DNA from: UBA3478 sp049596955
GTDB taxonomy: Bacteria; Bacteroidota; Bacteroidia; Flavobacteriales; Flavobacteriaceae
Assembly (NCBI GenBank): GCA_049596955.1
Contig: JBMYMD010000009.1
Location: 1 to 64,000, forward strand
Direction of reading: 5' to 3'
DNA length: 64,000 bases
The notes under the pieces were generated by a model, which was given only the letters and a program-made list of their open reading frames with translations, had not been told where the DNA came from and made no database searches. Numbering within the stretch: position 1 is the stretch's first letter; each line of letters begins with the position of its first letter. Made by a program: the position numbers and the translations under genes. This document shows, piece by piece, positions 44,579 to 53,752 of the stretch.

Positions 44579-46795
44579 ATGAATATGGAACATCTTAAAA
44601 ATGGAAACGGAAAGTGTCCTTTTGGATACGGTGAAGTAAAACAATCAGCAGGCGCAGGGACCGGCAATAGGGACTGGTGGCCAAATCAATTGAAGCTGAA
44701 CATTCTAAGACAACATTCTAGTTTGTCGAATCCCAATGAAACAGAATTTGATTATGCAGAGGCTTTTGGACAACTCGATTTAGAGGCGGTAAAAAAAGAC
44801 CTACACGATTTGATGACGGATTCACAAGATTGGTGGCCTGCAGATTATGGGCACTATGGACCGTTTTTTATACGCATGGCATGGCACGCTGCTGGAACCT
44901 ATAGAACAACAGACGGACGAGGTGGAGCTGGCGCAGGTCAACTTCGTTTTGCCCCACTAAACAGCTGGCCAGATAACGCCAACTTAGATAAGGCTAGACT
45001 TTTACTATGGCCTATCAAACAGAAATACGGTAAAAAATTATCTTGGGCCGATTTAATGGTGCTTACCGGAAACATGGCCTTAGAGTCTATGGGCTTTAAA
45101 ACCTTTGGATTTGCTGGAGGCAGAGCCGACGTTTGGGAACCAGAAGAAGACGTATACTGGGGAGCTGAGACCGAATGGCTTGGTGATAAAAGATATACCG
45201 GAGATCGAGAATTAGAAAATCCACTTGCAGCAGTTCAAATGGGATTGATTTATGTCAATCCAGAAGGTCCTAACGGAAATCCAGATCCAATTGCTGCGGC
45301 CAAAGACATTAGAGAAACATTCGCAAGAATGGCCATGAATGACGAAGAAACCGTTGCACTTATTGCAGGCGGTCACACCTTTGGAAAAACGCACGGTGCT
45401 GCTAATCCTGATGAATATGTAGACAGAGAACCTGCAGCAGCAGCTATTGAAGCACAATCTCAGGGATGGAATAACTCATTTGGAAAAGGAAATGCAGAAG
45501 ACACCATTACTTCGGGTCTTGAAGGCGCATGGACAACCACTCCTACAAAATGGAGTCACAATTATTTTGAAAACCTCTTCGGTTACGAATGGGAATTGAC
45601 CAAGAGTCCTGCTGGAGCTCAACAATGGCAACCTGTAAACAATGGAGGCGCGGGATTAGTTCCTGATGCGCACGTTTCTTCTAAAACACACGCTCCGTTT
45701 ATGTTAACCACAGATTTGGCCTTAAGAGAAGATCCTGCTTATGAAAAAGTATCTAGACGTTTCTACGAAAATCCTGATGAATTTGCAGACGCCTTTGCAA
45801 GAGCTTGGTTTAAGTTAACGCACAGAGATATGGGACCCATTTCAAGATATTTAGGTCCTGATGTTCCAAAAGAAGAGTTGATCTGGCAAGATCCTGTTCC
45901 TGCTGTAGACCACGAATTAGTTTCAGACAGTGATGTTACTGCTTTGAAATCAGAAATTTTAAATACAGGTTTAAGCGTAAGTGATTTAGTATCTACTGCA
46001 TGGTCATCTGCCTCAACATTTAGAAATTCAGATAAAAGAGGTGGAGCTAATGGCGCTAGAGTGAGATTAGAGCCTCAAATCAATTGGGAATCGAACAACC
46101 CAGAACGTTTGAAAAAAGTTCTTGCAGCTTTAGAACAAGTTCAGCAAAACTTTAATGCACAACAAAGTGGAACGAAGAAGATTTCACTTGCAGACACAAT
46201 TGTATTAGGTGGTGTAGCCGCTATCGAAAAAGCAGCTGCAGAAGGAGGTTTTCCCACTAAAGTTGATTTTACACCAGGTCGAACAGACGCAACTGATGCA
46301 CAAACTGACGCTGAGTCGTTTGGAGTATTAGAGCCAATCGCTGATGGATTCAGAAACTACGTTAGCGCCAATTGTGTGGCTTCTCCTGAGGACATGTTAA
46401 TTGACAAGGCTCAATTGATGAGCCTCACCGCTCCAGAAATGACTGTTCTGCTCGGAGGATTGCGCGTTTTAGGCGCGAATTATGACGGTAGTTCAAATGG
46501 TGTGTTTACAGACCATCCAGGGGTTTTGAGCAATGACTATTTTGTCAATTTACTCGATGTACGCACTAAGTGGAGCCCTACTGACCAGAGCGCACAATTG
46601 TTTGAAGGAAAGGACAGAAGTTCTGGTGAACTTAAGTGGACCGGAACGAGAGTTGATTTAATTATCGGTTCGAACACAGAACTGAGAGCTCTAGCTGAAG
46701 AACTAGCCTGTGATGACGCTCAAGAAGAATTTGTACAAAAATTTATCGCTACTTGGTGCAAGGTGATGAACCTTGACCGCTTTGAATTAGATTAA
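44579..46795 (+). CDS. katG: Catalase-peroxidase
   Basis: 738 residues, full family length with duplicated peroxidase domains. Distal pocket RMAWHAAGTYR (R99, W102, H103), Y225 in GLIYVNPEG, M251 in ARMAMNDEE (the Trp-Tyr-Met adduct residues) and proximal H266 in GGHTFGKTHG are all present; the C-terminal copy lacks the haem site as usual. Removes H2O2 in the cytoplasm. No signal peptide. Ends with a strong terminator; upstream sequence has OxyR-box-like repeats. Confidence 0.96.
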   Translation: MNMEHLKNGNGKCPFGYGEVKQSAGAGTGNRDWWPNQLKLNILRQHSSLSNPNETEFDYAEAFGQLDLEAVKKDLHDLMTDSQDWWPADYGHYGPFFIRMAWHAAGTYRTTDGRGGAGAGQLRFAPLNSWPDNANLDKARLLLWPIKQKYGKKLSWADLMVLTGNMALESMGFKTFGFAGGRADVWEPEEDVYWGAETEWLGDKRYTGDRELENPLAAVQMGLIYVNPEGPNGNPDPIAAAKDIRETFARMAMNDEETVALIAGGHTFGKTHGAANPDEYVDREPAAAAIEAQSQGWNNSFGKGNAEDTITSGLEGAWTTTPTKWSHNYFENLFGYEWELTKSPAGAQQWQPVNNGGAGLVPDAHVSSKTHAPFMLTTDLALREDPAYEKVSRRFYENPDEFADAFARAWFKLTHRDMGPISRYLGPDVPKEELIWQDPVPAVDHELVSDSDVTALKSEILNTGLSVSDLVSTAWSSASTFRNSDKRGGANGARVRLEPQINWESNNPERLKKVLAALEQVQQNFNAQQSGTKKISLADTIVLGGVAAIEKAAAEGGFPTKVDFTPGRTDATDAQTDAESFGVLEPIADGFRNYVSANCVASPEDMLIDKAQLMSLTAPEMTVLLGGLRVLGANYDGSSNGVFTDHPGVLSNDYFVNLLDVRTKWSPTDQSAQLFEGKDRSSGELKWTGTRVDLIIGSNTELRALAEELACDDAQEEFVQKFIATWCKVMNLDRFELD

Positions 46796-46818
46796 TAATA
46801 GGGGTTACGTACTATTAC

Positions 46819-46850
46819 AATGGGAGTGCTTTCGCACTCCCATTTTTATT
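46819..46850 (+). terminator. Intrinsic terminator of katG
   Basis: Perfect 11-bp stem AATGGGAGTGC / GCACTCCCATT with TTTC loop, followed by TTTATT. It lies between katG and the convergent saccharopine-dehydrogenase-like gene. Confidence 0.9.
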
Positions 46851-46861
46851 TACATTAACTA

Positions 46862-47932
46862 TCAATCTACGTATAAACTTCCTGATTTTGTTTTAAGAAA
46901 CTGCTCAAAGGGTATGTCTTCTTGTTTTACAAATCCTTTCTGAGGCAATTTACCATCGGCAACCATTTCAACCGTTGCGGCTATGGCTGCGGCAGTGGTC
47001 CATGAAATGGCTCTCCATTTGTGACCTTTGATGTTTTTGGTATAAAAGGCCTTCCAGTATTCACTTCTCGCGATTTTTTCCTTCTTCCATCCCTCTACAA
47101 CAGCATAGACATAAACGACATCTTCTTCTACCGGTGGTTTGGCTTGTGTTAAGACGCGCTCTAAGGTTTCCATGTCTTCTTTCATGATCAATTCATACAT
47201 TAAAAAACGCATAAGTTTTCCGTGACCAGGATATCGCATCGTCTTGTAATTCAAGGTGTCTACTTTGCCTTCGAAGGTCTCACATAGTGTACCCAGACCC
47301 CCTGAGGTCGAAAATGCTTCAAATTCTTGTCCTTCAATAGAAATGTATTCAATTCCTTCAAGCGAAGGCACCATTTTGCGAACACCATTGTGAATGACTT
47401 CTGAATCTTTGATGTACTCATTCAAAACTCCATAAGAAGACCATGTAAAGGAATAAGCCAATAGACCATTAGGATAGCGAGGCAAGGCCCCTACTCTGAG
47501 TTCAATATCTCTTACCTTATCGTATTCTGTGGTCATATCGAAACCAAGGATTCCAATATATCCTGGCGCCAAACCACATTGTGGAATCATTACCGCATTC
47601 GCAGAAGCGGCCAAATCTCTGATGTAATTAGTGGTTTCAACATCTTCGGTTAAATCAAAATAATGCTTGTCTAATGCACAGGCGATACGCGCTACCTCTT
47701 TGTTTAAAAAGTAAGGTAAGGCCGAAACTACTGCGTCAAAATTCTTTAAAACACTAGTGAATTCGTCTTCGTTAGAAACATCTAGTGAAATTGTTTCAAA
47801 ATCTACCTCGTGATCGTAATGGGGTTTGTTCACATCTGCACCAACCACTTCAAATTGATCACTTAAAAGCGTTGCTACTAAGGACCCTACTTTGCCCATC
47901 CCCAGAACAAGTATTTTATCAATTTTTAACAT
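46862..47932 (-). CDS. Saccharopine-dehydrogenase-family protein
   Basis: 356 residues from ATG at 47932. The frame extends 10 codons upstream to a TTG, but that start would overlap the candidate promoter at 47960-47967. Rossmann motif VLGMGKVGSLVA (9-20), then DVSNEDEF and ALPYFLNKEVA, and a long C-terminal catalytic half as in saccharopine reductase/LysNDH-type enzymes. Expected to act in lysine catabolism or synthesis; exact reaction unresolved. Divergent (47 bp between ATGs) from the IDO-like gene. Confidence 0.82.
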   Translation of the reverse strand: MLKIDKILVLGMGKVGSLVATLLSDQFEVVGADVNKPHYDHEVDFETISLDVSNEDEFTSVLKNFDAVVSALPYFLNKEVARIACALDKHYFDLTEDVETTNYIRDLAASANAVMIPQCGLAPGYIGILGFDMTTEYDKVRDIELRVGALPRYPNGLLAYSFTWSSYGVLNEYIKDSEVIHNGVRKMVPSLEGIEYISIEGQEFEAFSTSGGLGTLCETFEGKVDTLNYKTMRYPGHGKLMRFLMYELIMKEDMETLERVLTQAKPPVEEDVVYVYAVVEGWKKEKIARSEYWKAFYTKNIKGHKWRAISWTTAAAIAATVEMVADGKLPQKGFVKQEDIPFEQFLKTKSGSLYVD

Positions 47933-47959
47933 TATACTTAATTTTTGTTTTAAATTTAA

Positions 47960-47967
47960 CAAAATTA
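47960..47967 (-). promoter_or_regulatory. Candidate -7 element of the saccharopine-dehydrogenase-like gene
   Basis: On the minus strand TAATTTTG, a match to TAnnTTTG, about 27 bp before the ATG at 47932. It supports that ATG over the upstream TTG. Confidence 0.35.
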
Positions 47968-47979
47968 CAATCTAAACCA

Positions 47980-49368
47980 ATGTTAAAAACTAAATATTCT
48001 GACGGTTTTTTTTCTATCGATAAAGAACATGGCTTTTTACCTATAGCAGAGCCACTTCGTAAACTTCCAAAGGTATATTCTGACTTACAGGAATTAATAG
48101 ACAATATGCCCATAGAAAAAGAAGATGGCACTAAAGGTCTTCTGCATACCGAAGGCGCATTTGAACAGGCTGTTTTAGAAATAGAAAATCATTTAGAACA
48201 GGTTAAAAAAGAAGAAGATCCTTTTGTCAGAGCAGCACTTTTTAGAGCATATAGTTTTGTGTGCTCTGCCTATACCCTTGCGCCTGCTCACCACCATTTC
48301 ATCGCTAAAGGGTCTTATGGTAAAGCACATCGAACAGTTCCGAAGAATATCGCGCAACCCTTCGCAGAAGTCGCCGATCAATTGGGGCAGTTTCCCTTCA
48401 TAGACTACCATTACAGCTACTCCTTAGGTAATTATTACAAAATCAATCCCGAAGGTGGATTCAATTGGGAAAATCTCGGAATGTCAGCCAAATTTTCGGG
48501 TATGTCAGATGAACGCGGATTTATCATGCTTCATGTCGATATCAATCAATATTCACCTCAGCTCATTGAAGGCAGCATGGGAATTGTTAACGCCCAAAGC
48601 GATGAAGAAATGAACCATAATCTCGAACTTGTTGCTCATGCCCTTAAGCACATGAATGCAAGAAGAAAATTAATGTGGGAAGCCTCACGTTGGAAACACT
48701 ACAACGACTTCAGAGTATTCATAATGGGCGTGAAAGGAAATACAGATATTTTTGACGACGGCTTAATTTATGAAGGTGTTTGGGAGGAACCCAAAGCTTT
48801 TAGAGGTCAAACTGGCGCTCAAGACAATATTATTCCTACCGCAGATATCATCAGTGGTGTGGTTGATTTTTATCCTGAAAATCAATTGACCCAATATCTT
48901 ATGGATTTACGCCAATACCGACCGGTATGTGTACAGGATTTTCTCAAAGATTTAAAGCATTATTCTTCAGGTTCGGCTGGTACTATAGCAAGACTAAAGG
49001 CAAGCAATAACCAAAAAGGCTTACAGCTACTCTTAAAGATCCTAGAAGAGATCTATTTATTCCGAAATGGCCACTGGCAATTTGTTCAAAAATACATCAT
49101 GTCGAATACCGCTTATCCCAAAGCAACTGGCGGTACACCGATTACCTCATGGATTCCAAATCAAATCAAGGCAGTCTTAGGTGCAATGACCACGGTAGAC
49201 CAATTGACTGAGGACGGCGTAAATGGATTTGACAAGAACGAATGGAAAGTCGGATTTGAAAAGAAAGTACAGCTACTCAACAAACAACTCGAAATTGTTC
49301 AAGTACCGAGTTTTAATCCTGAGGATGTCTTCAAATTAAATGCAGCTTTAGGTCTAAATGACGCCTAA
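47980..49368 (+). CDS. Indoleamine 2,3-dioxygenase-like haem protein
   Basis: 462 residues from ATG at 47980; an open frame upstream has no plausible start. IDO-superfamily regions: RAALFRAYSFVCSAYTLAP (84-102), MSAKFSGMSDE (168-178), MLHVDINQYSP, and AFRGQTGAQDNIIP (273-286). The proximal haem ligand equivalent to human H346 is H365 in NGHWQFVQKYI. The histidine normally found in the MRxYMPxxHRxFL motif is replaced (LRQYRPVCVQDFL, 310-322). Predicted to open the indole ring of tryptophan or a related compound. Shares a 47-bp divergent promoter region with the saccharopine-dehydrogenase-like gene. Confidence 0.75.
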   Translation: MLKTKYSDGFFSIDKEHGFLPIAEPLRKLPKVYSDLQELIDNMPIEKEDGTKGLLHTEGAFEQAVLEIENHLEQVKKEEDPFVRAALFRAYSFVCSAYTLAPAHHHFIAKGSYGKAHRTVPKNIAQPFAEVADQLGQFPFIDYHYSYSLGNYYKINPEGGFNWENLGMSAKFSGMSDERGFIMLHVDINQYSPQLIEGSMGIVNAQSDEEMNHNLELVAHALKHMNARRKLMWEASRWKHYNDFRVFIMGVKGNTDIFDDGLIYEGVWEEPKAFRGQTGAQDNIIPTADIISGVVDFYPENQLTQYLMDLRQYRPVCVQDFLKDLKHYSSGSAGTIARLKASNNQKGLQLLLKILEEIYLFRNGHWQFVQKYIMSNTAYPKATGGTPITSWIPNQIKAVLGAMTTVDQLTEDGVNGFDKNEWKVGFEKKVQLLNKQLEIVQVPSFNPEDVFKLNAALGLNDA

Positions 49369-49371
49369 AAT

Positions 49372-49404
49372 ATGAGCTTCAAGTCAAAAAGACGAGAAGC
49401 TCAT
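49372..49404. terminator. Hairpin between IDO-like and Gfo/Idh/MocA genes, possible bidirectional terminator
   Basis: 9-bp perfect stem ATGAGCTTC / GAAGCTCAT with a 15-base loop, followed by AATCTTTT on the plus strand and AT-rich sequence on the other. Lies in the 42-bp gap between convergent genes. Confidence 0.5.
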
Positions 49405-49410
49405 AATCTT

Positions 49411-50757
49411 TTAAAACGACCTGTAGTCGCCTGTTAAATATTGATTGGCCTCTTCTTCTACAAAAGCAGAATTCTGTTTGTCGTAATTCAAGGTTTGCCC
49501 TGGAAATCTTCCAGCAATTACTCCAAGCAATATCGTCTCTGTTAGTCTTGATGCATACTCAAAAGGAGCAGAACAAGTGGATGTCCCTAAACAAGTATCT
49601 ATAAACTCGTGATAGTGTTTTGGAGATTCTCCTGCATAATCGCGAACAGGCTCCCCTAAGGCATTCTCTTTGTCATACTCGGCAATATCATAGTCGCTGT
49701 AAGCACCGTTTTCTATTAATCGAGGCAATTCCATAAAGTGCGGTAATAACAATCTACGACCGTCTTCTCCAATAAACATAGCACCTTGTCCTGGCAATTC
49801 GTCTTCATTAGGTAAACTGAGTTCTTCTGTGAGTTCTGGACCTTCTACCCCATCGTACCAAAGCCACTCAAAGGCATCTGTGGTGTAAGCTGTGCCATCA
49901 AAAGTATAACGAACTACGTTTCGTTCTGGATAGGCATAACCATTTGGAGGCCTGCAATCATTAGTGATGGTGTTGGGCACGTCGAGTTCTAAGGCGTTGT
50001 ATGGAGTGTCAAAAATATGAACTCCCATATCACCTAATGTGGCACAACCATAATCCATTAATTTTCTCCAATTTCCTGGATGGTAATATCCTTCTTTATA
50101 CTCTCGTTCTGCTGAAGTTCCAAGCCACAAATTCCAATCTAAATGAGCAGGTACAGCATCAGCTCCCTGAGGAACTTCCCCATCATAACCCCAGTTTTTA
50201 TTGGACCAAGCGATGACTTTACTCACTTTACCAATGATTCCTCCTCTGATGAGATAAGTCGCAAGCTTGTAATCGTAAAAAGAATGAACCTGGATTCCCA
50301 TTTGGGTAACCAATCCTTTTTCGTTAGCTACTCTACGCATTTCTCTAGACTCAGAAACATAGTGTGTAAGCGGCTTTTGACAATAGACGTTTTTATTGTT
50401 TTCCATCGCCATTAAGGAAGCAGGCGCATGCGTGTGATCTGGTGTAGAGACAACAACAGCGTCAATTTGATCAGAAATCGAATTGAACAAAACTCTATAA
50501 TCTTGAAAAATTTCTGCATCTGGAAAAAGTTCATGCGCTGCCTTTAAATTGTTTTCGTCTACATCGCAAAGTGCAGTAACGATGACGTTGGGGTGTGAGG
50601 CAATGGCTTTTAAATCTTCAAGCCCCATATTTCCAACTCCGATATGTGCTGTTCTAATCATTCCTTCTGTTGAAGACTCACAAGACAAATTAGGCAAAGG
50701 CAAAATCGTTGCTCCTATTGCTAATGAGGTCTTTTTTAAAAATTCTCTTTTGTTCAT
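49411..50757 (-). CDS. Gfo/Idh/MocA-family oxidoreductase, exported
   Basis: 448 residues. N-terminal MNKREFLKKTSLAIGATILP with a possible lipid-type cysteine (LPNLSC, C26) resembles the Tat-like signals of periplasmic Gfo/Idh/MocA proteins. Rossmann region IGVGNMGLED (37-46), VVSTPDHTHA and EKP-like QKPLTHY. Many such enzymes oxidise C3 of sugars (glucoside 3-dehydrogenase) when paired with DUF1080 proteins, as here: it begins just after two DUF1080 genes on the same strand. Substrate unknown. Confidence 0.85.
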   Translation of the reverse strand: MNKREFLKKTSLAIGATILPLPNLSCESSTEGMIRTAHIGVGNMGLEDLKAIASHPNVIVTALCDVDENNLKAAHELFPDAEIFQDYRVLFNSISDQIDAVVVSTPDHTHAPASLMAMENNKNVYCQKPLTHYVSESREMRRVANEKGLVTQMGIQVHSFYDYKLATYLIRGGIIGKVSKVIAWSNKNWGYDGEVPQGADAVPAHLDWNLWLGTSAEREYKEGYYHPGNWRKLMDYGCATLGDMGVHIFDTPYNALELDVPNTITNDCRPPNGYAYPERNVVRYTFDGTAYTTDAFEWLWYDGVEGPELTEELSLPNEDELPGQGAMFIGEDGRRLLLPHFMELPRLIENGAYSDYDIAEYDKENALGEPVRDYAGESPKHYHEFIDTCLGTSTCSAPFEYASRLTETILLGVIAGRFPGQTLNYDKQNSAFVEEEANQYLTGDYRSF

Positions 50758-50758
50758 C

Positions 50759-51544
50759 TTATAGTTCTTTTATTTTAATGTTTCTAAACCAAAGGGAGCT
50801 CCCGTGGTCTTGAAGTCCGATAAAACCCTTTTTAAACTTTCCGTAATCAGGTGCTAACTTCCATTTACCGTTATTTCTTTTAGCCTGCCACTCTTCAGAC
50901 CAGGGTACAAAATCTAAAAGCAATACTCCGTTCAAGTAATGCTCTACTTTTTCTGGAGTAAAAACAATGGTTGAAGAATTCCATTCTCCTGCAGGGTTAA
51001 GTTGTTTTTTTGAAGCGTCTGGAACATGCATGGCATAATCTGCTGCCGTTGACTGTAAAGGCTGTAAATCTTGCGGATTAACCTCGATTCCAATACTCTT
51101 GTTGTATTCGGTGATGTCGTGAAAATCAGTATAACCGAGATCATCAATGAGCTGGTATTCTGGAGCAACCTCAGGTATACCACCATAACCCTCAGCAATG
51201 TGGTAAAAAATACCGCTATTACCACCTGCAGGAATTTTCCACTCAATGTATAATTCGAAGTTTTCGAATTCTTTTGCGCCGTAAATGATATCTCGACTGC
51301 CTTTGTAATCGTAATCTTGTTCCAAAATCATTTCTGTACTGAAGGTCATTACGCTATCTACGATTGCCCATCCAGGAGGAAGAGATTCTCCGTTATACGC
51401 TCTCCAACCTTCCATACTTGATCCGTCAAATAAGGTCATCCATTCTGAGGCTTTTTCAGCAGGGTCGGCTTTTTGTTCTTTAACTTCATTACAAGAGCTG
51501 ACTAGAAAAATCAAAGCCAAGCCAAAAGTCATACGTGATTTCAT
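50759..51544 (-). CDS. DUF1080 (3-keto-disaccharide hydrolase-like) lipoprotein
   Basis: 261 residues from ATG at 51544, chosen because it gives a signal with lipobox VSSC; an upstream ATG at 51577 would add 11 residues. Concanavalin-like fold with WMTLFDGSSMEGWRAY (about 36-51), AGGNSGIFYHI, EYQLIDD and FIGLQDHGS, all DUF1080 marks. Known DUF1080 proteins cleave 3-keto-glycosides. One base separates it from the Gfo/Idh/MocA gene, and 2 bp from the preceding DUF1080 gene. Confidence 0.84.
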   Translation of the reverse strand: MKSRMTFGLALIFLVSSCNEVKEQKADPAEKASEWMTLFDGSSMEGWRAYNGESLPPGWAIVDSVMTFSTEMILEQDYDYKGSRDIIYGAKEFENFELYIEWKIPAGGNSGIFYHIAEGYGGIPEVAPEYQLIDDLGYTDFHDITEYNKSIGIEVNPQDLQPLQSTAADYAMHVPDASKKQLNPAGEWNSSTIVFTPEKVEHYLNGVLLLDFVPWSEEWQAKRNNGKWKLAPDYGKFKKGFIGLQDHGSSLWFRNIKIKEL

Positions 51545-51546
51545 GC

Positions 51547-52137
51547 CTATAATTCTTTGAGTTCTATATTTCTCCATTTTACTTTAATTCCACCTCCGGA
51601 ATGGATTTGAAGGGCTATTCCTCCCTCTCCCTTACCGATTTTTTCATCGTCGAGGTGTATCATTTTATGTCCATTGAGGTAAGTGGTCACTTTATTTCCT
51701 TTTACCTTGATTTTCATACTGTTCCAATCACCCATTTTGAGGTGCTTATCTTTCTTTGGGTCGGGCTTGATTAGCCATCCTCTGCCGTATGATTCGTAAA
51801 CCCCTCCGGTGTGCAAATTTGGAGGAGCAACCTCAACCTGCCATCCACTGACAATTGTTCCGTCGACAGTTGATCTAAAGAAAACTCCACTATTACCATC
51901 GGCTTCTTGTTTAAATTCGAGAGTCAATACAAAATCTTTGTAAAATTCATCTGTGCTGAGGTAACCATATTCTTGGTCTGGTCCGCTTTCACAAATCAGT
52001 AATCCGTCTTCGACATACCACTTTTCAGTACCGTTTATGGTCCAACCCTCTAGGTTTTCTCCGTTAAAGAGTGATTTTTGACCGTAGGCATTCAGTGCGA
52101 AGAGTGCAACATAAGCCCACAAAACATTTTTTTTCAT
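51547..52137 (-). CDS. DUF1080 (3-keto-disaccharide hydrolase-like) secreted protein
   Basis: 196 residues with signal peptide ending NAYGQ. KSLFNGENLEGW (21-32), LEFKQEADGNSGVFFRS and GGIALQIHSGGGIKVKWRNIEL match DUF1080. First gene of a three-gene minus-strand unit (DUF1080, DUF1080, Gfo/Idh/MocA). Divergent by 169 bp from the PhoPQ-activated-type hydrolase gene. Confidence 0.84.
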   Translation of the reverse strand: MKKNVLWAYVALFALNAYGQKSLFNGENLEGWTINGTEKWYVEDGLLICESGPDQEYGYLSTDEFYKDFVLTLEFKQEADGNSGVFFRSTVDGTIVSGWQVEVAPPNLHTGGVYESYGRGWLIKPDPKKDKHLKMGDWNSMKIKVKGNKVTTYLNGHKMIHLDDEKIGKGEGGIALQIHSGGGIKVKWRNIELKEL

Positions 52138-52306
52138 CGGTTTTTGTTTTAATTCTTAGCAGATAAGGACATCTTAAATTTCTACAACAAAGCTTGAGAA
52201 ATTGGAAAGTCTTCGTTCTATCTGTTTAAATATTGTTAGTTTTAGTGTGCTTAAATTACAAAAAATCAATTGCTCTCTATGGTATTAGGGCGCATTAATT
52301 CAAAAT

Positions 52307-53752
52307 ATGACTATGAAAAATTTACGCTTAGAGACGCTTGCTAAGCATTGTTTAATCCTTATGGGGCTTATGTTCATTGCTTGTGGGCCAAAATCTACAA
52401 CAGAATCTACTGATAAATCTTCAGCTTACGACCTAAAAACTTATGTGCAGGACAACAGCGGATATTCCTTTGAAATTTTAGATTCCATTATTGTAGACGG
52501 TGCACGTGGCTACCACACCAAAATGATTTCAGGTACTTGGCTCGATGCTCAAACCGTAGATCAGCCAGAATGGTGGCATTATGTAGACATCATCATTCCA
52601 GAAGATGTGGCTTTTGACAGTGCTCTTCTCTTCATCGGAGGAGGAACAAATAATGATACTGGTTTTCAGTTACCCGAAGCGGTTTTTGAAAAAGCCATAG
52701 CTTCTAAAGCCGTGCTGGCTCAAGTCACGAATATTCCATTTCAACCATTGAAATTTATCGAAGACGAAGAAGAGGTTGATTTTTATGAAGATGCCTTAAT
52801 TGCTCGAGGATGGAAATACTTTTTAGATAGAGGAGCTAAAGACGAAGACAGTCATTGGTTAGCTCGATATCCTATGACTCGTGCAGTTGCTAGGGCTATG
52901 GATGTTGTCGAAGAAGTTGCAGAAGACAAACAAGGATTTGAGGTGAATGATTTTCTTATTTCTGGAGCATCAAAAAGAGGGTGGACCACTTGGACGATAG
53001 CCGCTACAGACCAAAGAGTCTCTGCTATTGCACCCCTTGTAATTGATTTGTTGAACATCGTCCCTTCCTTTGAACATCACTATAAAAGTTATGGTGAATG
53101 GTCAATTGCAGTTAAAGACTATGTGGACTATGAAATCATGGATTACATGAATTCTCAAGAATTTGATCGTCTGCTGGCTAAAGTTGAGCCCTACTCATAC
53201 AAAGAAATCTTACAAATGCCTAAACTGATCATCAACGGAAGTATCGATGAATTCTTTGCAGTTGATTCATGGCAGTTTTATTATGACGACCTGGTAGGTG
53301 AAAAGCACTTACAATATGTTCCCAACGGAAACCACGGGCTCACAGGAACCTACATTCAAGAAAATATTTTATCTTTTTTCAATCGTCTTAACTCTGAACA
53401 GGAAAGGCCAGATTGGTCGTGGTCTGTCAACGAATCTGGCTTTCAAGTGGATATTACAGAGGGAGAGGATTATGAAATTTCATTATACACCAATAACAAT
53501 CCCCAAGAGCGAGATTTTAGAATTTTTAAGAACGGGAAGAATTGGAAAGAAACACCCTTAGAACCAAACGATAATCACAGCTACTCGATTTCATTGGAAG
53601 AGCCTAAAGAAGGATTCACTGCTGCCTTTGTAGAGGTGCGTTTTAAAGGTGAAAACCCTTTGACCCTTACAACTGGAAGTCAAATTATTCCAGACTCTTA
53701 TAAGCACGAGGCCTATATTAGTGCTGCACCTCTGGGGACGGCGAAGGATTAG
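52307..53752 (+). CDS. PhoPQ-activated pathogenicity-related (PqaA-like) lipoprotein hydrolase
   Basis: 481 residues (or two fewer if ATG 52313 is the start). Signal with lipobox MFIAC (C26). Alpha/beta hydrolase with FLISGASKRGWTTW (nucleophile Ser near residue 224) and LIINGSIDEFFAVDSW, NGNHGLTG for the Asp and His. The PqaA family is of unknown substrate despite the name. Its stop overlaps the convergent acs stop by 4 bp. Confidence 0.83.
   Translation: MTMKNLRLETLAKHCLILMGLMFIACGPKSTTESTDKSSAYDLKTYVQDNSGYSFEILDSIIVDGARGYHTKMISGTWLDAQTVDQPEWWHYVDIIIPEDVAFDSALLFIGGGTNNDTGFQLPEAVFEKAIASKAVLAQVTNIPFQPLKFIEDEEEVDFYEDALIARGWKYFLDRGAKDEDSHWLARYPMTRAVARAMDVVEEVAEDKQGFEVNDFLISGASKRGWTTWTIAATDQRVSAIAPLVIDLLNIVPSFEHHYKSYGEWSIAVKDYVDYEIMDYMNSQEFDRLLAKVEPYSYKEILQMPKLIINGSIDEFFAVDSWQFYYDDLVGEKHLQYVPNGNHGLTGTYIQENILSFFNRLNSEQERPDWSWSVNESGFQVDITEGEDYEISLYTNNNPQERDFRIFKNGKNWKETPLEPNDNHSYSISLEEPKEGFTAAFVEVRFKGENPLTLTTGSQIIPDSYKHEAYISAAPLGTAKD

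Noticed and set aside
47785..47979. Upstream extension of the IDO-like frame
   Set aside because: It reads through the promoter region and across the opposite gene's start, lacks a domain, and the ATG at 47980 starts the conserved part.
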